A stretch of 64,000 nucleotides of DNA from Streptomyces tibetensis (GTDB taxonomy: Bacteria; Actinomycetota; Actinomycetes; Streptomycetales; Streptomycetaceae). The notes under the pieces are model-generated. The model saw nothing but the letters and a program-made list of their open reading frames with translations, had not been told where the DNA came from and ran no database searches. The stretch covers positions 62,001-126,000 of the forward strand of contig NZ_SZVW01000004.1 of assembly GCF_007655005.1 (NCBI RefSeq). The letters are read 5' to 3'. Positions 18,712 to 27,082 of this stretch are shown here, piece by piece; the stretch's first letter is position 1; each line of letters opens with the position of its first letter. The position numbers and the translations under genes are program-made.

Positions 18712-21138
18712 ATGAAGTCCCGATCGACGCTTGCGACCTGGCTGAGCGAACTCGACCGTTCCCGCCTGGCACGCGTACTCGCCATGCGGAAGGACGCGGC
18801 CTCCTCTCCGGAACCACGCTCGGTGGGGGAACTGGCGGACCGTCTCCAACGTCCGGGGTCCGTGGCACTCGTCCTGCCGCGACTCACGCTGCCGTGCTTG
18901 CAGGCCGCCGAGGCGCTGGCAGCCCTGGGAGCACTAGCGACCCGCGACAGCCTCGCGGAGTTGCTCGGCTCGACATCCCCTGCGGCGGTGCACGCGCTGG
19001 ACGCGACCCTGGAGGCGCTGTCGGATCGGGCGCTCGTGTGGCCCGACGGCAACGAGGCACTCCGCATGTCTACGCCCTTGCGGCAGGCGTGGAGCACACC
19101 CCTGGGGCTTGACGCCACGCTGGAGGAGCTGCTGGCCGGCACCACCTCGGAGGAACTGCGCGGCATGCTGACGGTCCTGGGTATCAAGCCACCCGGCACC
19201 AAACAGCAGCGACTCGCAGCTCTGGTGGAGCATCACAGTGACGCGGAGCGGGTCGCCGCGCTGGTGGCGGGGGCACCGGCGGCCACACGGAAGTTGCTCG
19301 AGCAGAGCGCCAGGTCCACGCCGCGTCAGTCACCGTTCGTCGTGTTCGGGGCTCCTGGCCGCGACCTCCCACCAGGCGGCCGATGGGCACTCGACCGCGG
19401 GCTTCTGCTCCAGGACCGTCACCAGTACGGGCCCGTCCGGATGCCGGTCGAGGTGGCCCTGGCTCTGCGGGGATCCGATTGGCACGCTCCGTTCGAACCT
19501 CTGGCGCCCGCCCCACAGTTGGTGCCCATCACCTCGGCGGAGGTGGAGCGGGAGGCCGCGGTGGCCGCCACCGCGTTCGCGGCCCAGGCAGCCTCCGTCC
19601 TTTCGGCGTGCGCGACCGCCCCACCGGCTCGGCTGAAGTCGGGCGGGATCGGCGCGCGGGAACTGGCCCGGCTCGGCAAGGCCGCCCAAGCGGACGACGC
19701 CGTCGTACGCATCACTCTGGAGACCGCGTACGCCGCCGGACTGCTGGCCCGCGACGGCGATCGCGTACCTCCCACCGAGGCGTACGACGCCTGGGCCGAG
19801 CGGGAGCCCGCAGAACAACTCGCCGTACTGCTCCGGGCATGGCGGGACCTGCCGCTCACCCCCACCCGGGCGCGCGACGAAGACAGCAAGGCGCTTCCCG
19901 CGCTCGCCGGTGCGCCTGCCTGCGGCGGCTGTCTGCAAGCCCGCCACGGGCTGCTCGCCGCCGCGGCGGGGCTCCCGGCAGGACAGGGTGTGAAGGTCGC
20001 TTCGGAGCTGGGGCCGCTCGTGGCCTGGTACCGCCCGCTCGCCGACGACGCCTCGCCCGAGGAGACGGCACCGTTCAGCACCGTGATCCGCGAAGGCGAA
20101 CTGCTGGGCGTGCTGGCACGGGGTGCGCTGTCCCCACTCGGTGCCCACCTGGCGGCCCACGCCGACGAAGAGCTCGACATCACGGCCCGGCGGCTGCTGC
20201 CGCCCGCGACCACGACGGCCCGGATCGGCGCCGACCTCACCGCCGTCGTCACCGGCACCCCGTCCGCGCGACTCTCGGCGCTGCTGGATTCGATGGCCGA
20301 CCGGGAGACCAGTGGCACGGCGTCGGTATGGCGCTTCAGTGCCGGCAGTATCCGCCGGGCCCTGGACGCCGGCCGCACCCCGGACGACATCGCAGCCGAC
20401 CTGGCCGGTAGCTCCGCCACGGCCCTGCCACAGCCGCTGACCTATCTCATCGCCGACACCGCGCGAGGTCATGGACGGGTGCGCATCGCCCCCGCGGCCT
20501 GTGTCATCCACGGCGACGAACCCGCGCTCCTGGCCGAACTCGCCGCCCACCGCGCACTGTCCAAGCTCGCCCTGCGGCAACTCGCCCCCACGGTCCTGGT
20601 CAGCGGCAGCCCACCGGCGACGACTCTCGCCACGCTCCGTGCCGCGGGCTACGCCCCGGTTGCCGAGACCGCCGCGGGAACGGTACGCATCGAGAAGCGC
20701 CCGCCGCAGAGGGCCGCCGCCGTCCCGCCCCCGCGAGGGAACGTCGGGCGGCGCGGCCCCCGGACCACCGCGACCCGCGCCTCGGACGTGCCCACCGACA
20801 CCGGGATGGGCGCCCTGGCCGACCTCCTGCTCAAGGCCCCGCCGAGTGCACCGGAACCCGACCCGTTCGGCAGCGGGGTGCCTTTCGCGACGGACACCGA
20901 GGAGATCGTCGCCGGATACGCGAAGCACCTGTCGTACAGCGACGTCCGCCAGATCGCCCATGCCATCGACACCGGTGCGGCCATCACTGTCGAGTACATC
21001 GCCACCTCGGGCAACCGGACCGTACGGACCCTCAGCGACCTGGAACTCGACCCGCCCTACCTCGACGCGTGGTGCCACCTGCGCGAAGCGGAGCGCGTCT
21101 TCACTCTCTCCCGCATCCATGGCGTGATGCCCACGTAG
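18712..21138 (+). CDS. Helicase-C-like / WYL-type protein (DNA-transaction related)
   Basis: 808 aa from ATG 18712 (GAGG upstream); the frame is open earlier only through integrase debris. A mostly helical N-terminus is followed by a SAP-like segment, LRGMLTVLGIKPPGTKQQRL (about residues 145-170). Residues about 540-650 (QPLTYLIADTARGHGRVRI to LRQLAPTVLVSG) match the XPB/Ssl2-type Helicase_C_3 domain. The end (AAITVEYIATSGNRTVRTLS) resembles a WYL ligand-binding domain. No Walker A is seen, so it is not a complete helicase. Related long proteins are common in streptomycetes. It may act in repair or regulation with an XPB-like partner encoded elsewhere; it is cargo of the tRNA-Ser(GGA) element by position. 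Confidence 0.75.
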   Translation: MKSRSTLATWLSELDRSRLARVLAMRKDAASSPEPRSVGELADRLQRPGSVALVLPRLTLPCLQAAEALAALGALATRDSLAELLGSTSPAAVHALDATLEALSDRALVWPDGNEALRMSTPLRQAWSTPLGLDATLEELLAGTTSEELRGMLTVLGIKPPGTKQQRLAALVEHHSDAERVAALVAGAPAATRKLLEQSARSTPRQSPFVVFGAPGRDLPPGGRWALDRGLLLQDRHQYGPVRMPVEVALALRGSDWHAPFEPLAPAPQLVPITSAEVEREAAVAATAFAAQAASVLSACATAPPARLKSGGIGARELARLGKAAQADDAVVRITLETAYAAGLLARDGDRVPPTEAYDAWAEREPAEQLAVLLRAWRDLPLTPTRARDEDSKALPALAGAPACGGCLQARHGLLAAAAGLPAGQGVKVASELGPLVAWYRPLADDASPEETAPFSTVIREGELLGVLARGALSPLGAHLAAHADEELDITARRLLPPATTTARIGADLTAVVTGTPSARLSALLDSMADRETSGTASVWRFSAGSIRRALDAGRTPDDIAADLAGSSATALPQPLTYLIADTARGHGRVRIAPAACVIHGDEPALLAELAAHRALSKLALRQLAPTVLVSGSPPATTLATLRAAGYAPVAETAAGTVRIEKRPPQRAAAVPPPRGNVGRRGPRTTATRASDVPTDTGMGALADLLLKAPPSAPEPDPFGSGVPFATDTEEIVAGYAKHLSYSDVRQIAHAIDTGAAITVEYIATSGNRTVRTLSDLELDPPYLDAWCHLREAERVFTLSRIHGVMPT

Positions 21139-21189
21139 GACTCGGTGGCCAGGCCGGGTGCCTGGGGTGCCACCCCCTGAGCACCTCAC

Positions 21190-21222
21190 GAGATATATTT
21201 GAACCCACATTTGATATCAGGG
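21190..21222 (+). promoter_or_regulatory. Putative vapBC promoter/operator
   Basis: An A/T-rich island upstream of vapB: GATATATTTGAAC, then CATTTGATATCAGG. It contains the palindrome TGATATCA and two GATAT half-sites about 20 bp apart, next to the GGAGG ribosome site at 21221. VapB-type antitoxins usually bind such palindromes; binding here is inferred. Confidence 0.45.
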
Positions 21223-21230
21223 AGGCACTC

Positions 21231-21446
21231 ATGAGTCGGACGGTTATCGACCTGGACGACGACCTGGTCGCGGACGTGGCCAAAGCCCTCGGGACGAGCA
21301 CCAAGAAGGAGACGGTCAACACCGCTCTTCGCGAGGTGCTGGAGAGTCGGCGTCGGGCCCTGGCTCTCGCCCGGCTGCGGACCGCAGCCGGGGACGGCGC
21401 ATTCGATCTGGAGCTGTTCGAGAGCAAGGGTAACTACCGCCGGTGA
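21231..21446 (+). CDS. vapB: VapB-type antitoxin
   Basis: 71 aa. The N-terminal ribbon-helix-helix MSRTVIDLDDDLVADVAKAL plus KKETVNTALREVLESRRR is the DNA-binding and dimerisation part; the short tail FDLELFESKGNYRR would wrap the PIN toxin. A strong GGAGG lies 6 nt before ATG. The TGA stop overlaps the GTG of vapC (GTGA), giving the usual antitoxin-first coupled operon. Confidence 0.9.
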   Translation: MSRTVIDLDDDLVADVAKALGTSTKKETVNTALREVLESRRRALALARLRTAAGDGAFDLELFESKGNYRR

Positions 21447-21865
21447 ACGCGGCCCAGTTCCTGATCGACACCAGCGCGCTCGCTCGGTTCATGCGCGAGG
21501 ACGCGGAGCAGTACGGCTGGGACCAGGCGGCAGCCGCCGGGCTCATCGCCACCTGCCCGATCACCGAGCTCGAGTTCTTCTACAGCGCCCGGTCGGCCGC
21601 CGACAGGGCGCGCGGCATCGAGGACATGCGACTGATCTTCGGTTGGGTTCCCGTCGACGACCGCGCCTACGACCGCGCCTGGCAGGTCCAAGAAGCTCTC
21701 ACCAAACAGGGAAAGCACCGCAGTGCGGGTGCGGTGGATCTCGTCGTCGCCGCGACGGCCGAGTTGCAGGGGCTCACCCTCCTGCACCGCGACCATGACT
21801 TCGCCTGCATCGCGGCAGTGACCGGCCAGGCCCTTCAGTGGTACGGCCCGGAGAGCGGCAAATAG
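21443..21865 (+). CDS. vapC: VapC-type PIN-domain ribonuclease toxin
   Basis: 140 aa. Acidic PIN residues are present: Asp9 (LIDTSA), Glu42 (TELEF), Asp99 (AVDLVVAATAEL) and Asp117/119 (LHRDHDF), so it looks catalytically intact. It is expected to cleave tRNA or rRNA when freed from VapB. GTG start coupled to vapB. This intact pair next to a decayed att copy may have helped to retain the element. Confidence 0.92.
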   Translation: MNAAQFLIDTSALARFMREDAEQYGWDQAAAAGLIATCPITELEFFYSARSAADRARGIEDMRLIFGWVPVDDRAYDRAWQVQEALTKQGKHRSAGAVDLVVAATAELQGLTLLHRDHDFACIAAVTGQALQWYGPESGK

Positions 21866-21989
21866 CCGGGCGGTGGTTGCAGTCCTGGTTGCCTTCACCT
21901 CCGTACAGCACCGTTCAGAAGCCCCACCCACCACAGCTGCACCGCAGGTCAGAACGCTCCCGCACACCCCTGTACCCCCAGAGGAACAT

Positions 21990-22121
21990 TTGGAAAGCGT
22001 GTTGGGGGCAACCCCTCACGCGTTCGAATCTCCTCCTCGCCAGAGCCTCACCGGGCACGATGTCGAAGGCCCCCGTTCGCGGTGGGGCGCTTCGACGTCG
22101 TCTGTCCCACTTTCCGTCTCT
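21990..22121. repeat. Degenerate attR: copy of the tRNA-Ser(GGA) 3' half
   Basis: From TTGGAAAGCGTG the sequence matches 18094 onward: anticodon loop and variable arm are identical, then an A-to-C change in the T stem, a short deletion in the acceptor arm (CTCCTCGCCA for CGTATCCTCCGCCA) and a corrupted terminator hairpin. Matching continues to TTTCCGTCTC(T/C)GTTGG. It cannot form a tRNA. Confidence 0.85.
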
Positions 22122-22193
22122 GTTGGCTGTCCGTCGCTTGCTTCGGGACCGGGAACACCCGACTTCGATGTTGGAAGGCGAAAGGATGAGCGG

Positions 22194-22550
22194 GTGAGTC
22201 TCATGGACATGAGTGAGCGCGAGTACTGGGCCTTCGTGTCCGAGGGCCCCGAGGCGTTCGTAGGGCAGGCCACACTCGCCCGCGTGGAAAGCTTCCTGAT
22301 CGGCTACGACGCCCACGCCCGGCGGCACGGCGGCCCCGGGCTCGACGGCTGGCGTGACTGGCTGGTGGCCAAGCGTGGGCGGGAATGCAACCACGCTTGG
22401 ATGGGTCTGGTCCGTCACCTCGCCCTCCCTGATGAACGCTGGCATCACTGGCAGCTCTCACCGGAGCAGGAAGAACGTGTCATCACGACACTCTTCGCGC
22501 TGCTCGACGAGTTCCTCTCGGAGCGCGAAGAGGAGCCGCACACGCTGTGA
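22194..22550 (+). CDS. Hypothetical protein, 118 aa
   Basis: Soluble acidic protein, VSLMDMSEREYWAFVSEG to SEREEEPHTL, rich in Trp (DGWRDWLVAKRG, RWHHWQLSPEQEE). It recalls small streptomycete hypotheticals, some of which are immunity-like, but I cannot name a family. GTG 22194 is preceded by AAAGGA; ATG 22203 is an alternative. It lies just outside the apparent attR and could be either element cargo or chromosomal. Confidence 0.6.
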   Translation: MSLMDMSEREYWAFVSEGPEAFVGQATLARVESFLIGYDAHARRHGGPGLDGWRDWLVAKRGRECNHAWMGLVRHLALPDERWHHWQLSPEQEERVITTLFALLDEFLSEREEEPHTL

Positions 22551-22661
22551 CCTCTCCGCCTGCAGCTTTGCGCTCGCCGCGGCCTCGCCGATCACAGGAT
22601 CGGTGACGGGATAACCTCGCGTGCCTGAGATGAGCCAATCGCGCTGATTTCGGGGGGAATC

Positions 22662-23146
22662 ATGAAGGTTTCATCGCTTGGTTCCGTACCGCGCAGAATG
22701 GTCGGCGCGGCGTTCGCAGCTGTGCTGCTCGGTGGCGGAACGGTCGGCTGTGGAGGGGGCTCGCCGACGACTCCGCGCGTGCGGGCTCGTCCGGGGAGAC
22801 GCCTGCATCGGCCGTGGCCAAGGCCGCGGACAACGCCGAGCGCATCAGGTCGCTCCACTACCGGGTCACCGGGACCGTGCCGGAGAGGGGCCGACTGGAG
22901 GCCGAGGCGTCCATGCGCACGGAACCGGCGGTCATGAAGATGACGATGAACACGGCCGGCCAGGGTGCGGGCGGTCGGATGCAGATCCGGTTCGTCGACA
23001 AGGCGATGTACGTCGGTGGGAGCGCGATCGACTCCGGGAAGCTGGGCGGCAAGAGCTGGTTCAGTGCCGACCTGGCCGTCGAGGCACCGCCCTCCGAGGA
23101 CACCGCCGACCTCGCAGCTGCGGCGGACGAGGCGCAGACAGGCTGA
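22662..23146 (+). pseudogene. LppX/LprG-type lipoprotein, frameshifted
   Basis: Starts MKVSSLGSVPRRMVGAAFAA and reaches a lipobox (GGGTVGC) in one frame. It continues from about 22755 in another frame as DNAERIRSLHYRVTGTVPER and RMQIRFVDKAMYVGGSAI. Restoring one G in the GGGGG run near 22755 would join them, so a 1-base loss (or a sequence error) separates signal peptide and body. The product is also short: it stops at AAADEAQTG after about 160 codons where relatives have about 250, and the middle seems deleted. Confidence 0.72.
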
Positions 23147-23212
23147 ACGACCGGGCTCCGCCCCCTCGCCGGCCGCCGGACAGCGGCACGAGGGCCCGCC
23201 ATGCCGGACCGA

Positions 23213-23920
23213 TCACCTGCCGTACGCCTGCTTCCAGCGCGCTCTGTGGCGGGAATCGCCCTGTCCCCGGCCGTTCACCCCGGTCAGGGACAGCAGGGAG
23301 GCCCCGTTGTTCCACAGGCCGAGGTGGTCTCGGTGCACGGCGAGGATGCCATGCTGCAGGGCGAACTTCTCGCTGGGGCGGCTGAAACGCGTGGTCGTGA
23401 CGAACACGGCCAGGTCGGCCCCGAAGTGCACCTTCGCGCCCAGCAGATCGCGCAGTTCACGGCTCGCGATCGTGCTGGTCGGCGTATAGCGCTTGCACTG
23501 GACGACCACGCTCCGGCCGTCCGGGAGGCGGCCGACGACATCGGCGCCGTTGTCGTTGGCTCCGCCCACCCGCCGGACCTCTGTGCAACCGTCCCGCCGG
23601 CACAGGGCCGCGACCAGTTCCTCGAATTCGGTACCGGTCATCGCGTCCACCTCGGCGAGAGTCCGGTGCCCCGCCTTCACCGCCTCTTCGTGCCTCCAGA
23701 GGCGGTCCCGGCCCCGCACGAGCCGGTCCGTGCGCCACAGCCACCAGCCCGCCGCACCGGCGCCGAACACGACCAGCGCGCCGATGACGTACGGCCACAC
23801 GGTCGACCAGAACAGCACCAGCAGGATCAGCGACAGACCACCGCCTGCCGCCGTCGCCTTCAGCCGCGCCGCCCGCCTCCTGCGGGCAGCCGCACCACGT
23901 CCACGTCCACGTCCGGCCAC
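23213..23920 (-). CDS. Membrane-anchored Mrr-type restriction endonuclease
   Basis: About 235 aa from GTG 23920 (GGGAGGGG upstream). A basic N-terminus (AGRGRGRGAAARRRR) is followed by two hydrophobic segments (GGLSLILLVLFWSTVW, VIGALVVFGAGAAGWWLW) and then a Mrr-cat PD-(D/E)xK nuclease. Glu is in MTGTEFEELVAALCRR, Asp in GGANDNGADVVG, and QxK in VVVQCKRYTP. Type IV enzymes of this family cut modified DNA; the membrane-tethered form is frequent in actinobacteria, where its role is less clear. Possibly an innate-defence or DNA-uptake gene. Confidence 0.85.
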   Translation of the reverse strand: MAGRGRGRGAAARRRRAARLKATAAGGGLSLILLVLFWSTVWPYVIGALVVFGAGAAGWWLWRTDRLVRGRDRLWRHEEAVKAGHRTLAEVDAMTGTEFEELVAALCRRDGCTEVRRVGGANDNGADVVGRLPDGRSVVVQCKRYTPTSTIASRELRDLLGAKVHFGADLAVFVTTTRFSRPSEKFALQHGILAVHRDHLGLWNNGASLLSLTGVNGRGQGDSRHRARWKQAYGR

Positions 23921-24068
23921 GATCGACGCCCCTCCCCGTACGTTCGTGTACGGCAGTCTGGGCACCCCGCGGCTGCGTCAGTAGGGCGCGAGTCGGCCAT
24001 GGCCGGATCGCTCCGAGGCGGGGGCGCCCGGACCGTCGTGGGCCGCCCCCCGCCCGCCGGCAGTTGCC

Positions 24069-25067
24069 TCAGCTGCCCGCGAGGAGTTCCAGCGTGTCGA
24101 TCACGCGGTTCGAGAAGCCCCACTCGTTGTCGTACCAGGCGACCACCTTGACGTGGCGGCCGTCGACGCGGGTGAGGGCCGAGTCGAAGATCGACGAGGC
24201 CGGGTTGCCGGTGATGTCGGACGACACGAGCGGGTCCTCCGAGTACTCGAGGACTCCGGCGAGCGGGCCCTCCGCCGCGGTGCGGTACGCCGTCAGCACG
24301 TCCTCGCGCGTCACGTCGCGGGCGACGGTCGTGTTGAGTTCGACGATCGAGCCCACCGGGACCGGCACGCGGATCGAGTCGCCCGACAGCTTGCCGTCGA
24401 GGTTCGGCAGCACCAGGCCGATCGCCTTGGCGGCGCCGGTCGTGGTCGGCACGATGTTGACGCCGGCGGCGCGGGCGCGGCGGGCGTCGCGGTGCGGGCC
24501 GTCCTGCAGGTTCTGCTCCTGCGTGTAGGCGTGCACCGTCGTCATGAAGCCGTGCTCGATGCCCGCGAGGTCGTCGAGCACCTTGGCGAGCGGGGCGAGC
24601 GCGTTGGTCGTGCAGGAGGCGTTCGAGACGATCGTGTGCACGGCCGGGTCGTAGGCGTCGGTGTTGACCCCGAACGCGAGGGTGACGTCGGCGCCGTCCG
24701 ACGGGGCGCTGACGAGCACCTTCTTCGCGCCGGCGTCGAGGTGGGCGCGGGCGGCCTTGGCCGAGGTGAAGCGGCCGGTGGCCTCCAGGACGAGGTCGAC
24801 GCCGAGCTCGGCCCACGGCAGCTGCGCGGGATCGCGCTCGGCCGTCACCCTGATCCGGCGGCCGTCGACGACGAGGGTGTCCCCGTCGACGGTCACCGGG
24901 CGACCGAGCCGGCCGGACGTCGAGTCGTAGGCGAGCAGCCGGGCGAGGGTGGCGGGCTCCGTGAGGTCGTTGACGGCGACGACCTCGAGGTCGGTGTCGC
25001 GTTCGAGCAGGGCGCGCAGCACATTGCGTCCGATGCGGCCGAATCCGTTGATCGCGATGCGCGTCAT
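24069..25067 (-). CDS. gap: Glyceraldehyde-3-phosphate dehydrogenase (type I)
   Basis: 332-aa glycolytic enzyme oxidising G3P with NAD+ and phosphate. Rossmann motif INGFGRIGRNVLRALLE; Asp34 in VNDLTE favours NAD. Catalytic Cys152 is in SNASCTTNALAPL and His179 in TTVHAYTQEQ. It closes with WYDNEWGFSNRVIDTL. ATG 25067 has AAGGGA upstream. Monocistronic beside an AraC-family gene; not the usual gap-pgk-tpi context, so it is probably a second GAPDH of the genome. Confidence 0.94.
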   Translation of the reverse strand: MTRIAINGFGRIGRNVLRALLERDTDLEVVAVNDLTEPATLARLLAYDSTSGRLGRPVTVDGDTLVVDGRRIRVTAERDPAQLPWAELGVDLVLEATGRFTSAKAARAHLDAGAKKVLVSAPSDGADVTLAFGVNTDAYDPAVHTIVSNASCTTNALAPLAKVLDDLAGIEHGFMTTVHAYTQEQNLQDGPHRDARRARAAGVNIVPTTTGAAKAIGLVLPNLDGKLSGDSIRVPVPVGSIVELNTTVARDVTREDVLTAYRTAAEGPLAGVLEYSEDPLVSSDITGNPASSIFDSALTRVDGRHVKVVAWYDNEWGFSNRVIDTLELLAGS

Positions 25068-25201
25068 GGGTGGTGTGTCCCTTCGATTTCTCCGGTTCGC
25101 CACCAGCGTCGCGTCCGGCGTCCGCGCGGGACAGCGGCGGGATCGCCAGGGTTCAAAAGGATCGCGCCAGCACGCGCCCTTCCGTGCCGGGGGACGGGGG
25201 G

Positions 25202-26158
25202 CTATTCGCCGCGGGCGAAGGTGTGCCGGTACTCGCTCGGCGTGGTGCCGAGGATGCGCTGGAAGTGCAGCCGCAGATTCGCGCCGGTGCCCAGACCTAC
25301 GTCGGCGGCGATCTGCTCGACGCTGCGTTCGGAACGTTCCAGCAGCTCACGGGCCACGTCGATGCGGGCGCGCATGACCCACTGCATCGGCGTGTACCCC
25401 GTGTCCTCGACGAAGCGCCGCGACAACGTACGCGCCGAGACCCCCGCGTGCCGTGCGAGCCCCTCGAGCGTGAGGGGCTCTCCGAGCCGGTGCAGCGCCC
25501 ACTCGCGGGTGGCGGCGAACCGCTCCCCGAGCGGCTCGGGCACGCTGCGCGGCACGTACTGCGCCTGGCCGCCGCTGCGGTAGGGGGCGGCGACCAGGCG
25601 CCGGGCCGCGTGGTTCGACGCGGCGACTCCGAGGTCGCCGCGCAGGATGTGCAGGCACAGGTCGATGCCCGAGGCGGCGCCCGCCGACGTCAGCACGCTG
25701 CCCTCGTCGACGAACAGGACGTTCTCGTCGACCCGGACGAGCGGATGCTTCGCCGCGAGCGCCCGGGAGTAGTGCCAGTGCGTCGTGGCGCGTCTGCCGT
25801 CGAGCAGGCCCGTCGCGGCGAGCGCGAAGGCGCCCGTGGAGATGGCGGCGAGCCGCGTGCCCCGGGCGTGGGCCGCGATCAGCGCGTCGACGACGGTCCG
25901 CGGCGGGTCGTCGCGGTCCGGGAACCGGTAGCCGGGGATGAAGACGATGTCGGCCCAGGCAAGCACGTCCAGGCCATGGGCGACGTAGTACGACAGGCCG
26001 TCGCCACCGGTCACCAGGCCGGGCGCCGACCCGCACACGCGCACCTCGTACGGCATGCTCGCGCGGGTCGTGAACACCTGCGCGGGGATGCCGACGTCGA
26101 GCGGCTTCGCACCCGGAAGCACGAGGACGGCGACGCGGTGCAGACGGGAGGACGGCAC
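25202..26158 (-). CDS. GlxA/FtrA-type AraC-family transcriptional regulator
   Basis: About 318 aa. The N-terminal DJ-1/PfpI-like domain (AVLVLPGAKPLDVGIPAQVF, VFIPGYRFPD, LAAISTGAFALAATGLLDG) lacks the usual catalytic Cys: ISTGAF replaces the C-containing nucleophile elbow. The C-terminal AraC double HTH is GLARHAGVSARTLSRRF and IAADVGLGTGANLRLHFQR. GTG 26158 is the best start; upstream is repeat DNA. Its target is unknown; gap lies downstream on the same strand. Confidence 0.88.
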   Translation of the reverse strand: MPSSRLHRVAVLVLPGAKPLDVGIPAQVFTTRASMPYEVRVCGSAPGLVTGGDGLSYYVAHGLDVLAWADIVFIPGYRFPDRDDPPRTVVDALIAAHARGTRLAAISTGAFALAATGLLDGRRATTHWHYSRALAAKHPLVRVDENVLFVDEGSVLTSAGAASGIDLCLHILRGDLGVAASNHAARRLVAAPYRSGGQAQYVPRSVPEPLGERFAATREWALHRLGEPLTLEGLARHAGVSARTLSRRFVEDTGYTPMQWVMRARIDVARELLERSERSVEQIAADVGLGTGANLRLHFQRILGTTPSEYRHTFARGE

Positions 26159-26199
26159 CGGGACAGGGTACGAGGAGCAGCGCCGGGTTCCGAGCCGGG

Positions 26200-26360
26200 C
26201 GAAGGAGCCCCGAGCGAGGACCGAGCCCCGAGCCGAGGAGCGGGCCCCCGGCCGACGACCGAGCCCGGACCCGGCGACCGAGCCCGGACCCACCGACCGA
26301 GCCCGGACCCACCGACCGAGCCCCCAGCCGGCAGCCGAGCCCCCAGCGGGCGGCCGAGCC
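26200..26360. repeat. GACCGAGCCCGGACCCAC repeats
   Basis: Between the AraC-type start and the amphi-Trp stop, CCGAGCCCGGACC(CACCGA), then CCGAGCCCCCAGC(G/C)GGC, recur about every 18-20 bp, seven or so copies. Noncoding in my reading. Confidence 0.75.
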
Positions 26361-26367
26361 TCTCCGC

Positions 26368-26748
26368 TCAGGCGGATTTCGCGGCGGACCGCTTCGTGCT
26401 CCTGGTCTTGCCGGTGCCCGTGCCGCTTCGGCCCGTACCGCTTCGGCCCGTGCCCGCGGACGCCGTCTTCCGCCTGGGCTTCTCCCCAGGTGCGTCCGTG
26501 TCCGACCGCCTCGCCCGCGTCGGTGCCGTCGCCCACTTCAGCTCGATCTCCAGCTCGATCTCCCCGTCACCGATCTCCACCTCCATCTCGCTGCGGAGGT
26601 CGTCGGGGATCCGCAGGCCCAGCGTGCCGGGGCCGAGTTCCAGCTCGGCGTCCCCGCCTTCCCGCAGCGCGTCCGCGAGTGCCGTGAGCTGGTCGGCGGC
26701 CTCCTGGCGTGACAGGGAGCGCTTCTGCTCGAACTTGAGGTCCTTCAT
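26368..26748 (-). CDS. Amphi-Trp domain protein
   Basis: 126 aa. KDLKFEQKRSLSRQEAADQL, then LELGPGTLGLRIPDDL and IELEIELKW, match the small amphi-Trp domain, a beta-rich module found across actinobacteria and archaea with unknown function. The tail from residue 90 is basic and Ser/Thr/Gly-rich (GTGRSGTGRSGTGTGKTRST), suggesting nucleic-acid or polyanion contact. ATG 26748 has GGAGGG five bases upstream. Confidence 0.85.
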   Translation of the reverse strand: MKDLKFEQKRSLSRQEAADQLTALADALREGGDAELELGPGTLGLRIPDDLRSEMEVEIGDGEIELEIELKWATAPTRARRSDTDAPGEKPRRKTASAGTGRSGTGRSGTGTGKTRSTKRSAAKSA

Positions 26749-26813
26749 GGGGCCCTCCGATATGGCAGAAAAGGTGGATACCACCATCTTGGCGTGTTGC
26801 GTGGGCTCGCGCG

Positions 26814-27038
26814 TCAGCCACCCGTCTCCGGGCCCCAGTGCTCGGGCCCCACCCCGCGCCAGTCGATCCACGGCACCTCCGCCACGTCCGCCGGGTCGAT
26901 CTCCAGGCCCGCGCGGCGGAGGAACTCCGCGACATCGGTCACGTTGTGGGCGAGGCCGAGGATCTCGCCGTCCACGCGCACACGGCGGCCACCCGAGGGC
27001 GACGGCGGGTGCACGATCACGCGAATCGGTCCGGACAT
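26814..27038 (-). CDS. Small conserved streptomycete protein, 74 aa
   Basis: SGPIRVIVHPPSPSGGRRVR, then DGEILGLAHNVTDVAEFLRR and WIDWRGVGPEHW. Short beta-rich start and helical middle, no membrane segment. I recognise it only as a conserved hypothetical. It is followed upstream, 44 bp away on the same strand, by another small gene, so the two may be co-expressed. Confidence 0.65.
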   Translation of the reverse strand: MSGPIRVIVHPPSPSGGRRVRVDGEILGLAHNVTDVAEFLRRAGLEIDPADVAEVPWIDWRGVGPEHWGPETGG

Positions 27039-27082
27039 GCCTTCAGGATCATCCGGGACGTACGGTCCCGCAGGCCGGGGCG

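Larger units (their letters stand above)
18094..22121. mobile_element. Decayed integrative element in tRNA-Ser(GGA)
   Basis: The tRNA anticodon-to-3' segment (from TTGGAAAGCGTG at 18094), its terminator hairpin and the following 40 bp recur at 21990-22121 in degraded form. The enclosed 4 kb holds remains of a tyrosine integrase next to the tRNA, a helicase-C/WYL-type gene and a vapBC pair. This is the layout of an actinomycete tRNA-integrated element (AICE/pSAM2-like) that lost its replication, transfer and excision genes. The attR copy is mutated, so excision is unlikely. The true boundary could lie beyond 22121. Confidence 0.78.

Noticed and set aside
18062..22121. Intact, mobile AICE
   Set aside because: The integrase is in fragments, attR is mutated, and no Rep, Xis or Tra genes are present.
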